Part shown: positions 53,301 through 60,643 of the stretch, piece after piece
How the letters are laid out: each line of letters begins with the position of its first letter
Numbering within the stretch: the first letter of the stretch is position 1
Assembly: GCA_003221035.1 (NCBI GenBank)
Contig: QHUB01000035.1
Location: 1 to 64,000, forward strand
Source of the DNA: Gemmatimonadota bacterium
GTDB lineage: Bacteria; Gemmatimonadota; Gemmatimonadetes; Gemmatimonadales; GWC2-71-9
Direction: 5' to 3'
DNA: 64,000 nucleotides
Position numbers and translations under genes: made by a program
Notes under the pieces: model-generated
Told to the model about the DNA's origin: nothing
The model's input: only the letters and a program-made list of their open reading frames with translations
The model's database searches: none

Positions 53301-54813
53301 AGAGACCGAAACCGCGCTGCGACGGCGCGAGGCGCGCTTTCGCGCGCTCATGAACAACGCGCCCGTGCTAATCTGGGTGACCGGGCTCGAAGGGATGGAG
53401 TACGTCAACCAGGCCTACCTCGAGTTCCTGGGCGTCGAATCGCACGAAGTGCTGGGCAACGCGTGGACGTACTTCCTCCATCCCGAGGATCGGGACCGCT
53501 TTGCCGCGGCCTACGATGAAGCCGTCCGCAGCATGCAGCCGTTCGAGCGGCAATTCCGATTCCGCCGCGCGGACGGCGAGTATCGCTGGATGATGTCCGT
53601 GGCGCTGCCGCAGTTCGGCGCCGCCGGCAAGTTCGCCGGCTATACCGGCGCCACCTTCGACATCTCGGCGCTGAAAGAAGCGGAATTGAGCCTGCGCACG
53701 GCCGATCAGCGCAAGGACGAATTCATCGCGATGATGGCGCACGAGCTGCGCAATCCGTTGGCGCCGATCAGCAACATCGTGCAGATGATGAGATCCCAGG
53801 AGCTCGATGCGAAGACCCTCGCCTGGGCGCATGACGTGCTGGACCGCCAGCTGCGCAACGTGGGGCGCATGGTCAATGACCTGCTCGACGTCTCGCGGAT
53901 CAGACACGACAAGATTCAGCTGCATCGCGAGCGCGTCGCGCTGCACGATGTCGTAAACCGCGCGGTCGACGCATTGCGCTCCACGATCGACGCGGGGCAG
54001 AAGCAGGTGGCGATCGAGACGCCGGCGTCACCCATCTTCCTGTTCGCCGATCCCGTCCGGCTCGAGCAGATTCTCGGGAACCTGATCAACAATGCGGTGA
54101 AGTTCACGCCCCAGGGCGGCCACATCTGGGTCACCGCGACCGAGGGCGGCGACGGCGGCGACGGGGGCGACGGCAACGGCGTGAGCGTCAGTATCCGGGA
54201 TGACGGGGACGGTATCGCCGCCGACGCGATCGGCCGGGTCTTTGACCTGTTCATGCAGGGGAACACGTCGCTCGATCGCGCCCAGGGTGGCCTGGGCATC
54301 GGGCTGACGCTGGTGCGTGGGCTCGTGGAGCTGCATGGCGGCACGATCGACGCCAAGAGCGACGGGGCCGGACGGGGCAGCGAATTCATCGTGCGGCTGC
54401 CGGTCCAGGACGGGCCGGCGCACGCAGAGCCGCGGCGCCCCGTCGCGCGGAGTGGTCCGCAGCGGATCCTGGTCGTCGACGACAACGTCGATGCCGCCAA
54501 CGCGCTGGCCGCGCTGCTGCGCCAGAACAAGCACACCGTGACCGTCGCGCATACCGGCCCCGGCGCGATCGGGTTGACCCGGAGCTTCAACCCGCAGGTG
54601 GCGCTCGTTGACCTCGGCATGCCCGGGATGAACGGCTTCGAGGTCGCCGAGCGGCTCCGCGCCGCCGACAAGGATCTCGTGTTGATCGCCGTGAGCGGCT
54701 ACAGCGGGGAGGAGAGCCGTCGCCGCGCCAAGGCCGCGCACTTCGACGCGTACGTCATCAAACCCTTCGATCCGCAGAAACTGGACGAGCTGCTCTCGCA
54801 CCGCACGCGTTGA
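50302..54813 (+). CDS. CheB-CheR-PAS-histidine kinase-receiver hybrid sensor
   Basis: A 1503-residue multidomain protein, start ATG 50302 with GGGAG upstream. In order: CheB methylesterase (about 50-235; catalytic Ser in VGASAGG, His in SHLSPSHPSH, Asp in GTGSDGT); CheR methyltransferase (about 250-515; GCSTGEEAYSLAI binds SAM); a coiled coil of repeated NEEL/NEEI units (about 680-770); three PAS domains (about 766-872, 883-1002, 1010-1122); HisKA (phospho-acceptor His in MMAHELRNPL, about 1147); HATPase (about 1246-1369); and a receiver (Asp in LVDLGMPGMNG, about 1436). It probably couples protein methylation and phosphorelay in signalling. No chemoreceptor or flagellar gene is nearby. Confidence 0.95.
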   Translation: MAPSRKKDGRRLRSPSRESVAEASDGTAASDAPTVDVAPDATPQPALPFPVVCVGASAGGLEAFNQLLDALAPDTGMAFVLVSHLSPSHPSHLAEILGRATHMPVAEVKDEPTVQPNRVYVIPPDRSMVIAGGRLKLLPRHQVRGQHHPIDLFLESLARDQLHKSIAVVLSGTGSDGTLGLDEIKAAGGITFAQDQTAAYEGMPRSAMQSGSVDFVLPPAGIGRQLVEIARHAYVAPGTAVPEPASPEDENFAKIIEMLRRSSGVDFTNYKTSTLTRRIARRMALQKADRLAEYAHVLAEKPAEIDALFQDILINVTSFFRDPESFELLKTRVFPRLIEERGANEPLRVWVVGCSTGEEAYSLAIAFTECMEREGRVWPMQIFATDLNGAVIERARAGLYPKSISERVSAQRLLRFFYEVDGQYRVAKSIRDLCVFAKHDIAADPPFSRMDLVSCRNLLIYLEPVLQRQVMPILHYAVKPTGLLWLGASESTGAFRELFDVVDAKHRFYVKKSKAVHTHIALRPYLPGPKARRPPVALGPAEGRRGEEVQRDADRILLARYVPPGVLITGDMEILQFRGDTGSFLAPAAGRASLNLLKMLREGLLVAVRGGIARARRESRPVRKTGVRMKTSAGARLVDVEVVPVGASAPGRDCFLVLFHDGKREPAPAPARSDSDTEREAQRLKDELESTKEYLQTVIEQQEAANEELLSANEEIQSANEELQSINEEIETSKEEMQSSNEELATVNEELQNRNAELAQSNNDLQNLLVSVQMAIVMLGPDLRIRRITPTAEKMLNLIPTDVGRPLTDIRLNIDLPDLEQILREVLATIQPFQQEVQDRHGRWYSLRVRPYRTVDNHIEGAVIVLVDVDSIKQTIEATRLSAERLRIVYDRAPVGIFETDLEGRFERVNDAFCTLTGRSREALLQLGSHDITHPDDVAPDLEAFQRIRNNELPAVRREKRYIREDGTAIWVELHRFSVPDAAGMPAFTVGIVEDITDRKETETALRRREARFRALMNNAPVLIWVTGLEGMEYVNQAYLEFLGVESHEVLGNAWTYFLHPEDRDRFAAAYDEAVRSMQPFERQFRFRRADGEYRWMMSVALPQFGAAGKFAGYTGATFDISALKEAELSLRTADQRKDEFIAMMAHELRNPLAPISNIVQMMRSQELDAKTLAWAHDVLDRQLRNVGRMVNDLLDVSRIRHDKIQLHRERVALHDVVNRAVDALRSTIDAGQKQVAIETPASPIFLFADPVRLEQILGNLINNAVKFTPQGGHIWVTATEGGDGGDGGDGNGVSVSIRDDGDGIAADAIGRVFDLFMQGNTSLDRAQGGLGIGLTLVRGLVELHGGTIDAKSDGAGRGSEFIVRLPVQDGPAHAEPRRPVARSGPQRILVVDDNVDAANALAALLRQNKHTVTVAHTGPGAIGLTRSFNPQVALVDLGMPGMNGFEVAERLRAADKDLVLIAVSGYSGEESRRRAKAAHFDAYVIKPFDPQKLDELLSHRTR

Positions 54814-55568
54814 TCGCTTTCGCGCTGCTGCTCCAAATCACCGTCCCGCCGCCCGTGGGCTACGTCAACGACTTTGCGGGCGTGCTGGACTCCGCGTCGA
54901 TCCGGCACATGGACGCAGTGATCGGTGAGCTGCGCGACAAGACCCGCGGCGAGATCGCGGTCGTGACACTCGCGGATCTCGGCGGCCGGCCGGCGAGCGA
55001 CGTGGCCGTGCAGATCGGACGGCAATGGGGAGTCGGCGCCAAGGGCGAGGCGGGGGATCGGGCGAAGAACCTTGGCGTCGTCGTGCTGCTCGTGCCGCGG
55101 CAGAACCATCGGCCCGGCACGGGCGACATCTTCATCGCGAGCGGCCGGGGCGCCGAAGGATTCCTGACCGACGCACGCAGCGGCCGAATCCGCGACGCGA
55201 TGGTCCCGCTGCTCGCGCAGGAGGAGTACGGGCAAGGTCTGGCGCTCGGTGTCGACCTGATCGCGCAAGGCATCGCCGCCGAGTTCGGAGTGTCGCTCAC
55301 CAATCCCGAATACGCGATGCCGCCACCGGCGGTCCCGCAGCCGCAAGGATCGATCCCGATCGGCTGGATCATCGCCGTCTTGATCCTGCTGGTGCTCGTG
55401 ACGCGAGGCCGCATCTTCTTGCTTCCGCTCTGGTTCAGCGGAATGCGCGGCAGCGGTTGGAGTCGCGGCGGATGGGGGGGAGGACGTGGCGGCTTTGGCG
55501 GTGGAGGGTTTGGAGGCTTCGGCGGCGGTGGCGGCTTCTCCGGCGGCGGCGCGGGAGGGAGATTCTGA
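54810..55568 (+). CDS. TPM domain membrane protein (YgcG-like)
   Basis: A 252-residue protein whose TTG start overlaps the stop of the hybrid kinase by four bases. The short hydrophobic start is followed by the TPM domain (about 15-165; YVNDFAGVLDSASIRHMDAV, GEIAVVTLADLGG). A membrane helix (GWIIAVLILLVLVTRGRIF, about 188-206) and a Gly-rich tail ending GGAGGRF complete it. TPM proteins are envelope proteins often encoded beside lemA, which lies two genes downstream. Function unknown, though a TPM protein is linked to photosystem repair in plants. Confidence 0.88.
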   Translation: MIAFALLLQITVPPPVGYVNDFAGVLDSASIRHMDAVIGELRDKTRGEIAVVTLADLGGRPASDVAVQIGRQWGVGAKGEAGDRAKNLGVVVLLVPRQNHRPGTGDIFIASGRGAEGFLTDARSGRIRDAMVPLLAQEEYGQGLALGVDLIAQGIAAEFGVSLTNPEYAMPPPAVPQPQGSIPIGWIIAVLILLVLVTRGRIFLLPLWFSGMRGSGWSRGGWGGGRGGFGGGGFGGFGGGGGFSGGGAGGRF

Positions 55569-55569
55569 C

Positions 55570-56247
55570 ATGGTGCGAATCACGCTGGACGCCTTTGCAG
55601 CGCGAGTCTCCGCGGCTCTGGGCCCACGTCTCGGCACGCTGCTCCTCTACGGATCCGCGGCTCGGGAGCCGGGAGCGGGAAGCCGGGATCCGGACGGCGT
55701 AAACACGCTCCTGATCGTGGATGCGGTGGACGCCGAGCTCTTCACTCGGCTCGGCCCGCCGCTGCACGAGTGGATGAAGGCCCATCATCCGGCGCCGTTG
55801 GTGATGACGGACCAGGAATGGCGCGACTCCGCCGACGCCTTTCCGATCGAGTACGAGGACATTCGCGCCCATCATCGCGTGCTCGCGGGACGCGAGCCGT
55901 GGCAGGGGATCAGCGTGCGGCGCGAGGATGTCCGCCGCCAGCTCGAGCAGGAACTGATGGGCAAGCTGATCCACCTGCGGCAGGTCTTTGCCGCCGAGTG
56001 GGGCAATCCAAAGCGACTGCAGGAGGTCGTGCGCGGCAGTCGGGCCGGCTTCCTCACCATGCTTCGCGCCGCACTGCGCCTCGCCGGCCGCACGCCGCCC
56101 GGTGATCCCGCGGCTCTGGTGCGGGAGGCGGGCGCGCTGATAGGATTTCCCCCCGATGCCCTGGAAGGGGCCGACCCTGCCGGGTATCTCGACGCCATGA
56201 CGCGCACGGCCACATACGTCAACCGCATGGAAAGGAACGCTCCGTGA
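55570..56247 (+). CDS. Nucleotidyltransferase-like protein of unknown function
   Basis: A 225-residue protein beginning one base after the TPM stop. LLYGSAAREP (about 22-31) followed by DPDGVN gives a GSx10DxD arrangement like minimal nucleotidyltransferases. The rest is helical (QLEQELMGKLIHLRQVF) and ends in RTATYVNRMER. The DNA between GS and DxD is a run of GGGAGCCGGGAGCGGGAAGCC units, so the apparent DxD could be an accident of a repeat. The third catalytic Asp is not evident. Sandwiched between TPM and LemA genes and overlapping the latter by four bases. Confidence 0.7.
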   Translation: MVRITLDAFAARVSAALGPRLGTLLLYGSAAREPGAGSRDPDGVNTLLIVDAVDAELFTRLGPPLHEWMKAHHPAPLVMTDQEWRDSADAFPIEYEDIRAHHRVLAGREPWQGISVRREDVRRQLEQELMGKLIHLRQVFAAEWGNPKRLQEVVRGSRAGFLTMLRAALRLAGRTPPGDPAALVREAGALIGFPPDALEGADPAGYLDAMTRTATYVNRMERNAP

Positions 56248-56825
56248 ATACTCGTACGTCGTTCGTCGTACGTCGTGCGTGGGCTCCTCTCGCCTTCGCA
56301 CTCCTCTCTGGCTGCGGTTACAACACCATCCAGACGATGGACGAAAAGGTGAACCAGTCCGAGTCGCAGATCAAAGTCCAGCTGCAGCGCCGCGCGGATC
56401 TGATTCCCAATCTCGTCGAGACCGTGAAGGGCTACGCCAAACAGGAGCAGACGATCTTCATCCAGGTCGCGGAGGCGCGCGCCAAGCTGGCCGGTGCCGT
56501 GCAGAGCGGCGATCTGCAACAGATGGCGCAGGCCAATGCGGCGCTCACCGCGCCGCTGGGGCGGTTGATCGCGATTGCGGAGAACTATCCTCAGCTCAAG
56601 TCGAATGAGAACTTCAGAGCATTGCAGGATCAGCTCGAGGGGACCGAGAACCGGATCGCCGTAGCCCGTCAGGACTACAACGAAAGCGTGAACACGTACA
56701 ACGCGTATATTCGCCGCTTCCCGCAAGTCATCACTGCAAAAATCCTCGGCAAGAAATCGCGGCCCTATCTCGAACTGCAAACCCCCGGCGCAGCCGAGCC
56801 ACCGAAGGTCGACTTCTCGCACTGA
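56244..56825 (+). CDS. lemA: LemA family lipoprotein
   Basis: A 193-residue protein starting at GTG 56244, which overlaps the preceding stop (GTGA). The leader ends LLSGCGYN, a lipobox with Cys about 25. The LemA core has LQRRADLIPNLVETVKGYAKQE (about 50-71), GRLIAIAENYPQLKSNENF and the C-terminal YNAYIRRFPQVITAKILG block. The first ten codons after the start come from a repetitive CGTCGT/ACGTCG tract. The family is of unknown function. A second LemA domain occurs in the fusion protein at 23548-25800. Confidence 0.92.
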   Translation: MNTRTSFVVRRAWAPLAFALLSGCGYNTIQTMDEKVNQSESQIKVQLQRRADLIPNLVETVKGYAKQEQTIFIQVAEARAKLAGAVQSGDLQQMAQANAALTAPLGRLIAIAENYPQLKSNENFRALQDQLEGTENRIAVARQDYNESVNTYNAYIRRFPQVITAKILGKKSRPYLELQTPGAAEPPKVDFSH

Positions 56826-56844
56826 GCAGGGTAGATTTTAACAT

Positions 56845-57255
56845 ATGCCTTCGATTCGAGAGCGGACCCGTCCATCCATGGAGGAGCAGGAGGCGGCAAA
56901 GCAGTGCCTCGTCGCGATCATCGAAGACGACAGCGAATTCCGCAACATGCTGCGCGAGCTGCTCGAGGAAGAGCGGTACCGCGTCGTCGCCGTGTCGAAT
57001 GGGGCGGAAGCGCTCGAAACGCTGCGCGGCGACACGCTGCCCAACGTGATTCTGCTCGACGTTTCGATGCCCGTCATGGATGGGTTCGATTTCCTGCGGT
57101 TTCGCAACGACGACCCGCAGCTCGCCCAGGTGCCGGTCGTGCTCGTCACCAACGCGAAGCCGCACGAGCGGCCCACGATCGGAGTGAACGACGTGGTGCG
57201 CAAACCGATCGATATCGACGAGATTCTGTTCGCGATTAAGCGCTACTGCGCCTGA
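56845..57255 (+). CDS. Single-domain response regulator (receiver)
   Basis: A 136-residue CheY-like receiver with an N-terminal extension of about 18 residues. The acidic pocket is LVAIIEDDSEF, the phospho-acceptor Asp is in ILLDVSMPVMDGF (about 72), the Thr in VLVTNAK (about 102) and the Lys in VVRKPIDIDEI (about 118). There is no output domain, so it probably relays phosphate or binds a partner. It converges on and overlaps the GAF histidine kinase gene by 13 bases, a likely partner. Confidence 0.93.
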   Translation: MPSIRERTRPSMEEQEAAKQCLVAIIEDDSEFRNMLRELLEEERYRVVAVSNGAEALETLRGDTLPNVILLDVSMPVMDGFDFLRFRNDDPQLAQVPVVLVTNAKPHERPTIGVNDVVRKPIDIDEILFAIKRYCA

Positions 57256-58478
57256 GGTGTTGCCAGAGGAAGGGTAAAGAAGAACGTTGTGCCGCCGCTG
57301 CCTCCCTCGCTGGGACGGCTCTCGACCCAAATTCGACCGCCCATCGCTTCAACAATTCCTTTTGCGATCGTCAAACCGAGCCCTGAGCCCAGCCGTGCCT
57401 TCGGAGTCGCCTGCCAGAAGCGGTCGAACACGTGGGGGAGCTGCCTGGGTGATACGCCGATGCCGGTATCGCGCACCGTAAACAGCACTTCATCATCGAA
57501 GCGCTCGGCGGTGACCTGCACGAGGCCGCCATCCGGCGTGAACTTGATCGCGTTGCTGAGGAGGGCGCCGAGTACCTGAAGCACGCGATCGCGATCGCAC
57601 ACGGCCTCGAGCTGCGCCTCGGGGACGTGTTGCTCGATGCGCAGCGTTTTGTCCCGCGCCGGATCGCGGCAGATGGTCACGGCTTCCGCGACGATCATAT
57701 GCACCGGCTCGCGCCGCGGCTCGACGAACAGGCGGCCCGACTCGATACTCGCCACGTCGAGCAGATCGGCAATCACGCGATTCATGCGCTCCGCGGAGCG
57801 TTTGATCGCTTCGATGTGCCGGCGGTCGCGGCGGGTCTCGTCGTCGGGCGGCAGGCTGCGCAATAACAGACCCACCGCGGTAAGCACGGTGTTCAGTCCG
57901 TTCCGCAGGTCATGCGAGATCGCGGCCAGCGTGTCGTCGCGCGCGCGGCTCGCCTGCCGCGCCTGCTGGTACAGGCGCGCGTTGTCGGCGCCGAGCGCGG
58001 TGCGCTGCGCCACGTCCTCGAGGAACGGCAAGTCCGCCTTCGAGAACTGGCGGTCGGGCCGCGTCAGGCCGAGGGTCAGCACTCCCAGCAAGCGGCCGCG
58101 GCCGATCAGCGGCAGGAGCACGAGCGAGCGAATTCCCGCGGCGCGGATGGCGCTATGGCCGTGGGGATCAGGGGTGATGGCGGTAAGCGCCGACTGCGTG
58201 AGGTCGGTGAGCATCACGGTCTCACCGGACCGGAGCGCCGGCGTGGGCGCTAATCGCCAGGCATCGAGTGTGTTGTCGACGCGCCGGACGGAGCCGTCGT
58301 CTTCGACGATGTCCACAACACAGATGTCTCCCAGCCGCGGCACGAAGAGCCGTGCCGCGGCTGAGAGCATCGCGTGCTCATCCAGCGCCGAAGCGAGGAC
58401 TTCCGCGAGGTTCGAGAGGAAGCGCTGGTCGTCTTCGGTGTGTCGAGCGACCGGCGTTGTGGCGCTTCGTACCTTCAC
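57243..58478 (-). CDS. GAF domain sensor histidine kinase
   Basis: A 411-residue soluble kinase. A GAF domain spans about 20-165 (LVLLPLIGRGRLLGVLTLG). HisKA has LAAISHDLRNGLNTVL (phospho-acceptor His about 190), and HATPase_c carries DRVLQVLGALLSNAIKFTP (N box), VRDTGIGVS (G1) and GLGLTIAKGIVEAMGG (G2). No membrane helix, so it senses a cytoplasmic signal. The convergent receiver gene overlaps its end by 13 bases. Confidence 0.93.
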   Translation of the reverse strand: MKVRSATTPVARHTEDDQRFLSNLAEVLASALDEHAMLSAAARLFVPRLGDICVVDIVEDDGSVRRVDNTLDAWRLAPTPALRSGETVMLTDLTQSALTAITPDPHGHSAIRAAGIRSLVLLPLIGRGRLLGVLTLGLTRPDRQFSKADLPFLEDVAQRTALGADNARLYQQARQASRARDDTLAAISHDLRNGLNTVLTAVGLLLRSLPPDDETRRDRRHIEAIKRSAERMNRVIADLLDVASIESGRLFVEPRREPVHMIVAEAVTICRDPARDKTLRIEQHVPEAQLEAVCDRDRVLQVLGALLSNAIKFTPDGGLVQVTAERFDDEVLFTVRDTGIGVSPRQLPHVFDRFWQATPKARLGSGLGLTIAKGIVEAMGGRIWVESRPSEGGSGGTTFFFTLPLATPQAQ

Positions 58479-58502
58479 CTCGATAAGTCTCCTCTGCGTG
58501 AA

Positions 58503-58793
58503 TCAGGTCAGCAAGAGGATCAGCAGCACCGCCAGTAATACTAGTCCCAACGTCGAAATGGTAATTGTGGTCGTGCTGGCGGACGCCGCGCTGGCCGCGG
58601 TCGCCGCCTCTTCCTGCTCCAGCTTGGGCCGGAAGCTCTTGAAGTCCGCTCCGAGGCGGGGTCCGACGGTCTGCTGCGCCTGCGCCGCCGGAGCCGCGGC
58701 GTGTCGCGCTGGTTTCTGCGGCTGTTGCGCCGCCAGTGGCGCCGTGGCGAGACACGCCACGGCGGCCACCAGACCAAGGCTGATGCGCATCAT
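58503..58793 (-). CDS. Small membrane protein with signal sequence and C-terminal anchor
   Basis: A 96-residue protein beginning MMRISLGLVAAVACLATAPL, a signal peptide ending LAAQQ. A Pro/Ala/Gln-rich stretch follows, then an acidic helix (SFRPKLEQEEAATAAS), a Ser/Thr patch and a C-terminal membrane helix (ISTLGLVLLAVLLILLL). The start overlaps the stop of the lmo0937-type gene (ATGA), implying coupling. No family recognised. The frame is open far upstream as a shadow of the M48 gene and is not used. Confidence 0.75.
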   Translation of the reverse strand: MMRISLGLVAAVACLATAPLAAQQPQKPARHAAAPAAQAQQTVGPRLGADFKSFRPKLEQEEAATAASAASASTTTITISTLGLVLLAVLLILLLT

Positions 58794-58939
58794 ACCACGG
58801 TTCTGCGTCCCTGGATCAAGCGGACGACGATCACCACGAGGGCGACCACGAGCAACAGATGAATGAGACCGCCGAAGGTATATGAGGAAATGAACCCCAG
58901 CAGCCATAAGATGATCAGGATGATTGCGAGCGTCATCAT
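58790..58939 (-). CDS. lmo0937 family membrane miniprotein (DUF5670-like)
   Basis: A 49-residue protein with two hydrophobic helices (IILIILWLLGFISSYTFGG and IHLLLVVALVVIVVRLIQG). The LWLLGFISSYTFGGLIH pattern and the LIQGRR end match the lmo0937 family, short membrane proteins often found with stress genes. AGGAGGAG lies 10 bases before the ATG, the strongest ribosome site in this part. Start may be either of two adjacent ATG codons (58939 or 58936). It is 15 bases after the M48 stop and overlaps the next gene as ATGA. Confidence 0.85.
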   Translation of the reverse strand: MMTLAIILIILWLLGFISSYTFGGLIHLLLVVALVVIVVRLIQGRRTVV

Positions 58940-58954
58940 AAGTCGTTTCTCCTC

Positions 58955-60394
58955 CTAGGGAGTCGCGGGCAACGGTTGGCCGACCACCCATTTGACGATG
59001 CGGCCCGGCTCGAGTGCCGTTTTTGGATCGACCTGATTGATCAATGCCAACGTCGCCGCCGACACGGGCGCCGGACGTTGCTGCAAGAGCTCGGCGATGG
59101 TGGTCCGGCGATCGAGCGTGATCAAGCTGACGTGCTGCGGCTGCACGTTCAGCATCGCGGGATCGTTGAGCTGTCCAAAGCTCGAGATCGATCGCTGGGC
59201 GACACTCTGGTTCGCCGACCATCCGGCCTGCGGACCGTACGCGAGCACCTGAAAGACGTTGTTGCCGTACTGAATGAATGCGGCCTGTCCCTGCAGCGTC
59301 CCCTGCTGCGTCTGCGCTGCGAAGGGCGCCACGGCGGCGCTGAGGCCGTTGATGTTGCCGCGCGTCAGCGTGCCGGCTTGCACGCCTTGCTGCGACAGGA
59401 AGGCGCGCGCCGCCTGGTCGGCATTCGACCCCCGCGCGATCGTCAGCTCGATCATCGCATCCTGCTGCGGACTCATCGCGGCGACCGCGGACTTGGTGTT
59501 CTGGGTCTGCCACCCGTTCGGGAACGCGATCTGGAACCGCATGTCCGGATGGTAGAACACGCCGTTCTTGAAGAACCCTTCGCGCGGATTCATGCCGAAG
59601 ATCATGCCGTCGAGCCTGCGCTCGAACCCGCTCGTGTTGACGATCGCGTTCGTGAAATCAACCTTCGTGTCGGCAAGCACGGAGTTGATGTGCTGGATCC
59701 GGTTGCCCGGGTTCGGGTGCGTCTCGAGCCACTCGGGCAACTTGGAGCTGCTCTGCTTCTCGAGCTGGTCCAGCATCGCCATGACGCTGTCCTCCTGACG
59801 CGAGTCGTAACCCGCCCGGCTCGAGTAGCGTACCCCCAGCGCATCTGCCGTGTTTTCGTTTTCCCGCGAGAACTTCAGGAACATCAGCCCCATCGCCTGG
59901 CTGGCGAGGCCCGCGTACTTGGCAATCGCCGAGCTGGCGATGCTTCCGACCACGAGCCCGACATTGGCGAGCTCCTCGCGGGACATCTCGTGCGCCGTGT
60001 GGCGCGCCGTGACGTGCCCGATCTCGTGCCCCATGACGGTCGCCAGCTGTGCCTCGTTCGTGACATGCGTGAGAAGGCCGCGGGTGACGTAGACAAAGCC
60101 GCCCGGGATCGCGAACGCATTGACCGCCGGATCGTCCACGACGCGGAACGACCAGGGCAGATTGGGACGCTCGGAGGTCGCCGCGAGTTTTTTGCCGATG
60201 TCCAGAACGTACGACTGCAACGCCGGGTCGGGGTACAGGCCGATCGACGCGATGACCTGGCTGTCGGCCTGCTGGCCCATCGCGATTTCCTGACTCTCGC
60301 TGACGAGCATGAGCTCGTTTTTGCCGGTGGCGGGATTGCGCGCACACCCTGCGAGCAGCGCGCCCGCGAGCAGCAATGCCGCGACGCGTTTCAT
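58955..60394 (-). CDS. M48 family metallopeptidase, lipoprotein
   Basis: A 479-residue protein with lipoprotein signal (ALLAGALLAGCARN). The M48 domain spans about 30-230: VMGHEIGHVTARH gives the HExxH zinc site (about 121), SRENENTADALGVRY gives the third ligand Glu (about 180) and WLETHPNPGNRI is the usual late motif. An additional C-terminal domain (about 280-479) ends in PKTALEPGRIVKWVVG, a motif of BepA/YfgC-like and Loi-P-like proteins. It probably takes part in outer-membrane protein quality control. The start overlaps the CsbD-like stop as ATGA. Confidence 0.93.
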   Translation of the reverse strand: MKRVAALLLAGALLAGCARNPATGKNELMLVSESQEIAMGQQADSQVIASIGLYPDPALQSYVLDIGKKLAATSERPNLPWSFRVVDDPAVNAFAIPGGFVYVTRGLLTHVTNEAQLATVMGHEIGHVTARHTAHEMSREELANVGLVVGSIASSAIAKYAGLASQAMGLMFLKFSRENENTADALGVRYSSRAGYDSRQEDSVMAMLDQLEKQSSSKLPEWLETHPNPGNRIQHINSVLADTKVDFTNAIVNTSGFERRLDGMIFGMNPREGFFKNGVFYHPDMRFQIAFPNGWQTQNTKSAVAAMSPQQDAMIELTIARGSNADQAARAFLSQQGVQAGTLTRGNINGLSAAVAPFAAQTQQGTLQGQAAFIQYGNNVFQVLAYGPQAGWSANQSVAQRSISSFGQLNDPAMLNVQPQHVSLITLDRRTTIAELLQQRPAPVSAATLALINQVDPKTALEPGRIVKWVVGQPLPATP

Positions 60395-60531
60395 TCTCGC
60401 GCCTCGCGATCCCGTTCCGCGTCCTGCTGAATCTTGCCGGTCTCTTCTTGAATCTTGCCGGCGACTTCCTGGGTCTTTCCCTTTATCTGGCGGATTTTCC
60501 CGCGCAAGCGGTTCCTCATGCTGCGTTTCAT
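60391..60531 (-). CDS. CsbD-like small basic/acidic helical protein
   Basis: A 46-residue protein, ATG 60531, beginning MKRSMRNRLRGKIRQIKGK. It continues with EVAGKIQEETGKIQQDAERD, the repeated KGK/GKIQ pattern of CsbD-type stress proteins, although it is shorter than usual. No hydrophobic helix. The stop overlaps the M48 ATG by four bases, which argues that it is translated. An open frame exists 22 codons upstream but lacks family character. Confidence 0.7.
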   Translation of the reverse strand: MKRSMRNRLRGKIRQIKGKTQEVAGKIQEETGKIQQDAERDREARE

Positions 60532-60643
60532 GGAGCGCTCTCTGTTGTCGGTTTGGAATCCGCTGAAATTTCCACTCCCCTCGGCACTTAACTGCATCCC
60601 TCAGCGGGATGAAAAAGGGGCATGGCGAGGAGGGGGAGAGGAG

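Noticed and set aside
58794-59513. Upstream extension of the small membrane protein frame
   Set aside because: It lies in another frame of the M48 gene and lmo0937-type gene; the signal peptide begins at 58793.
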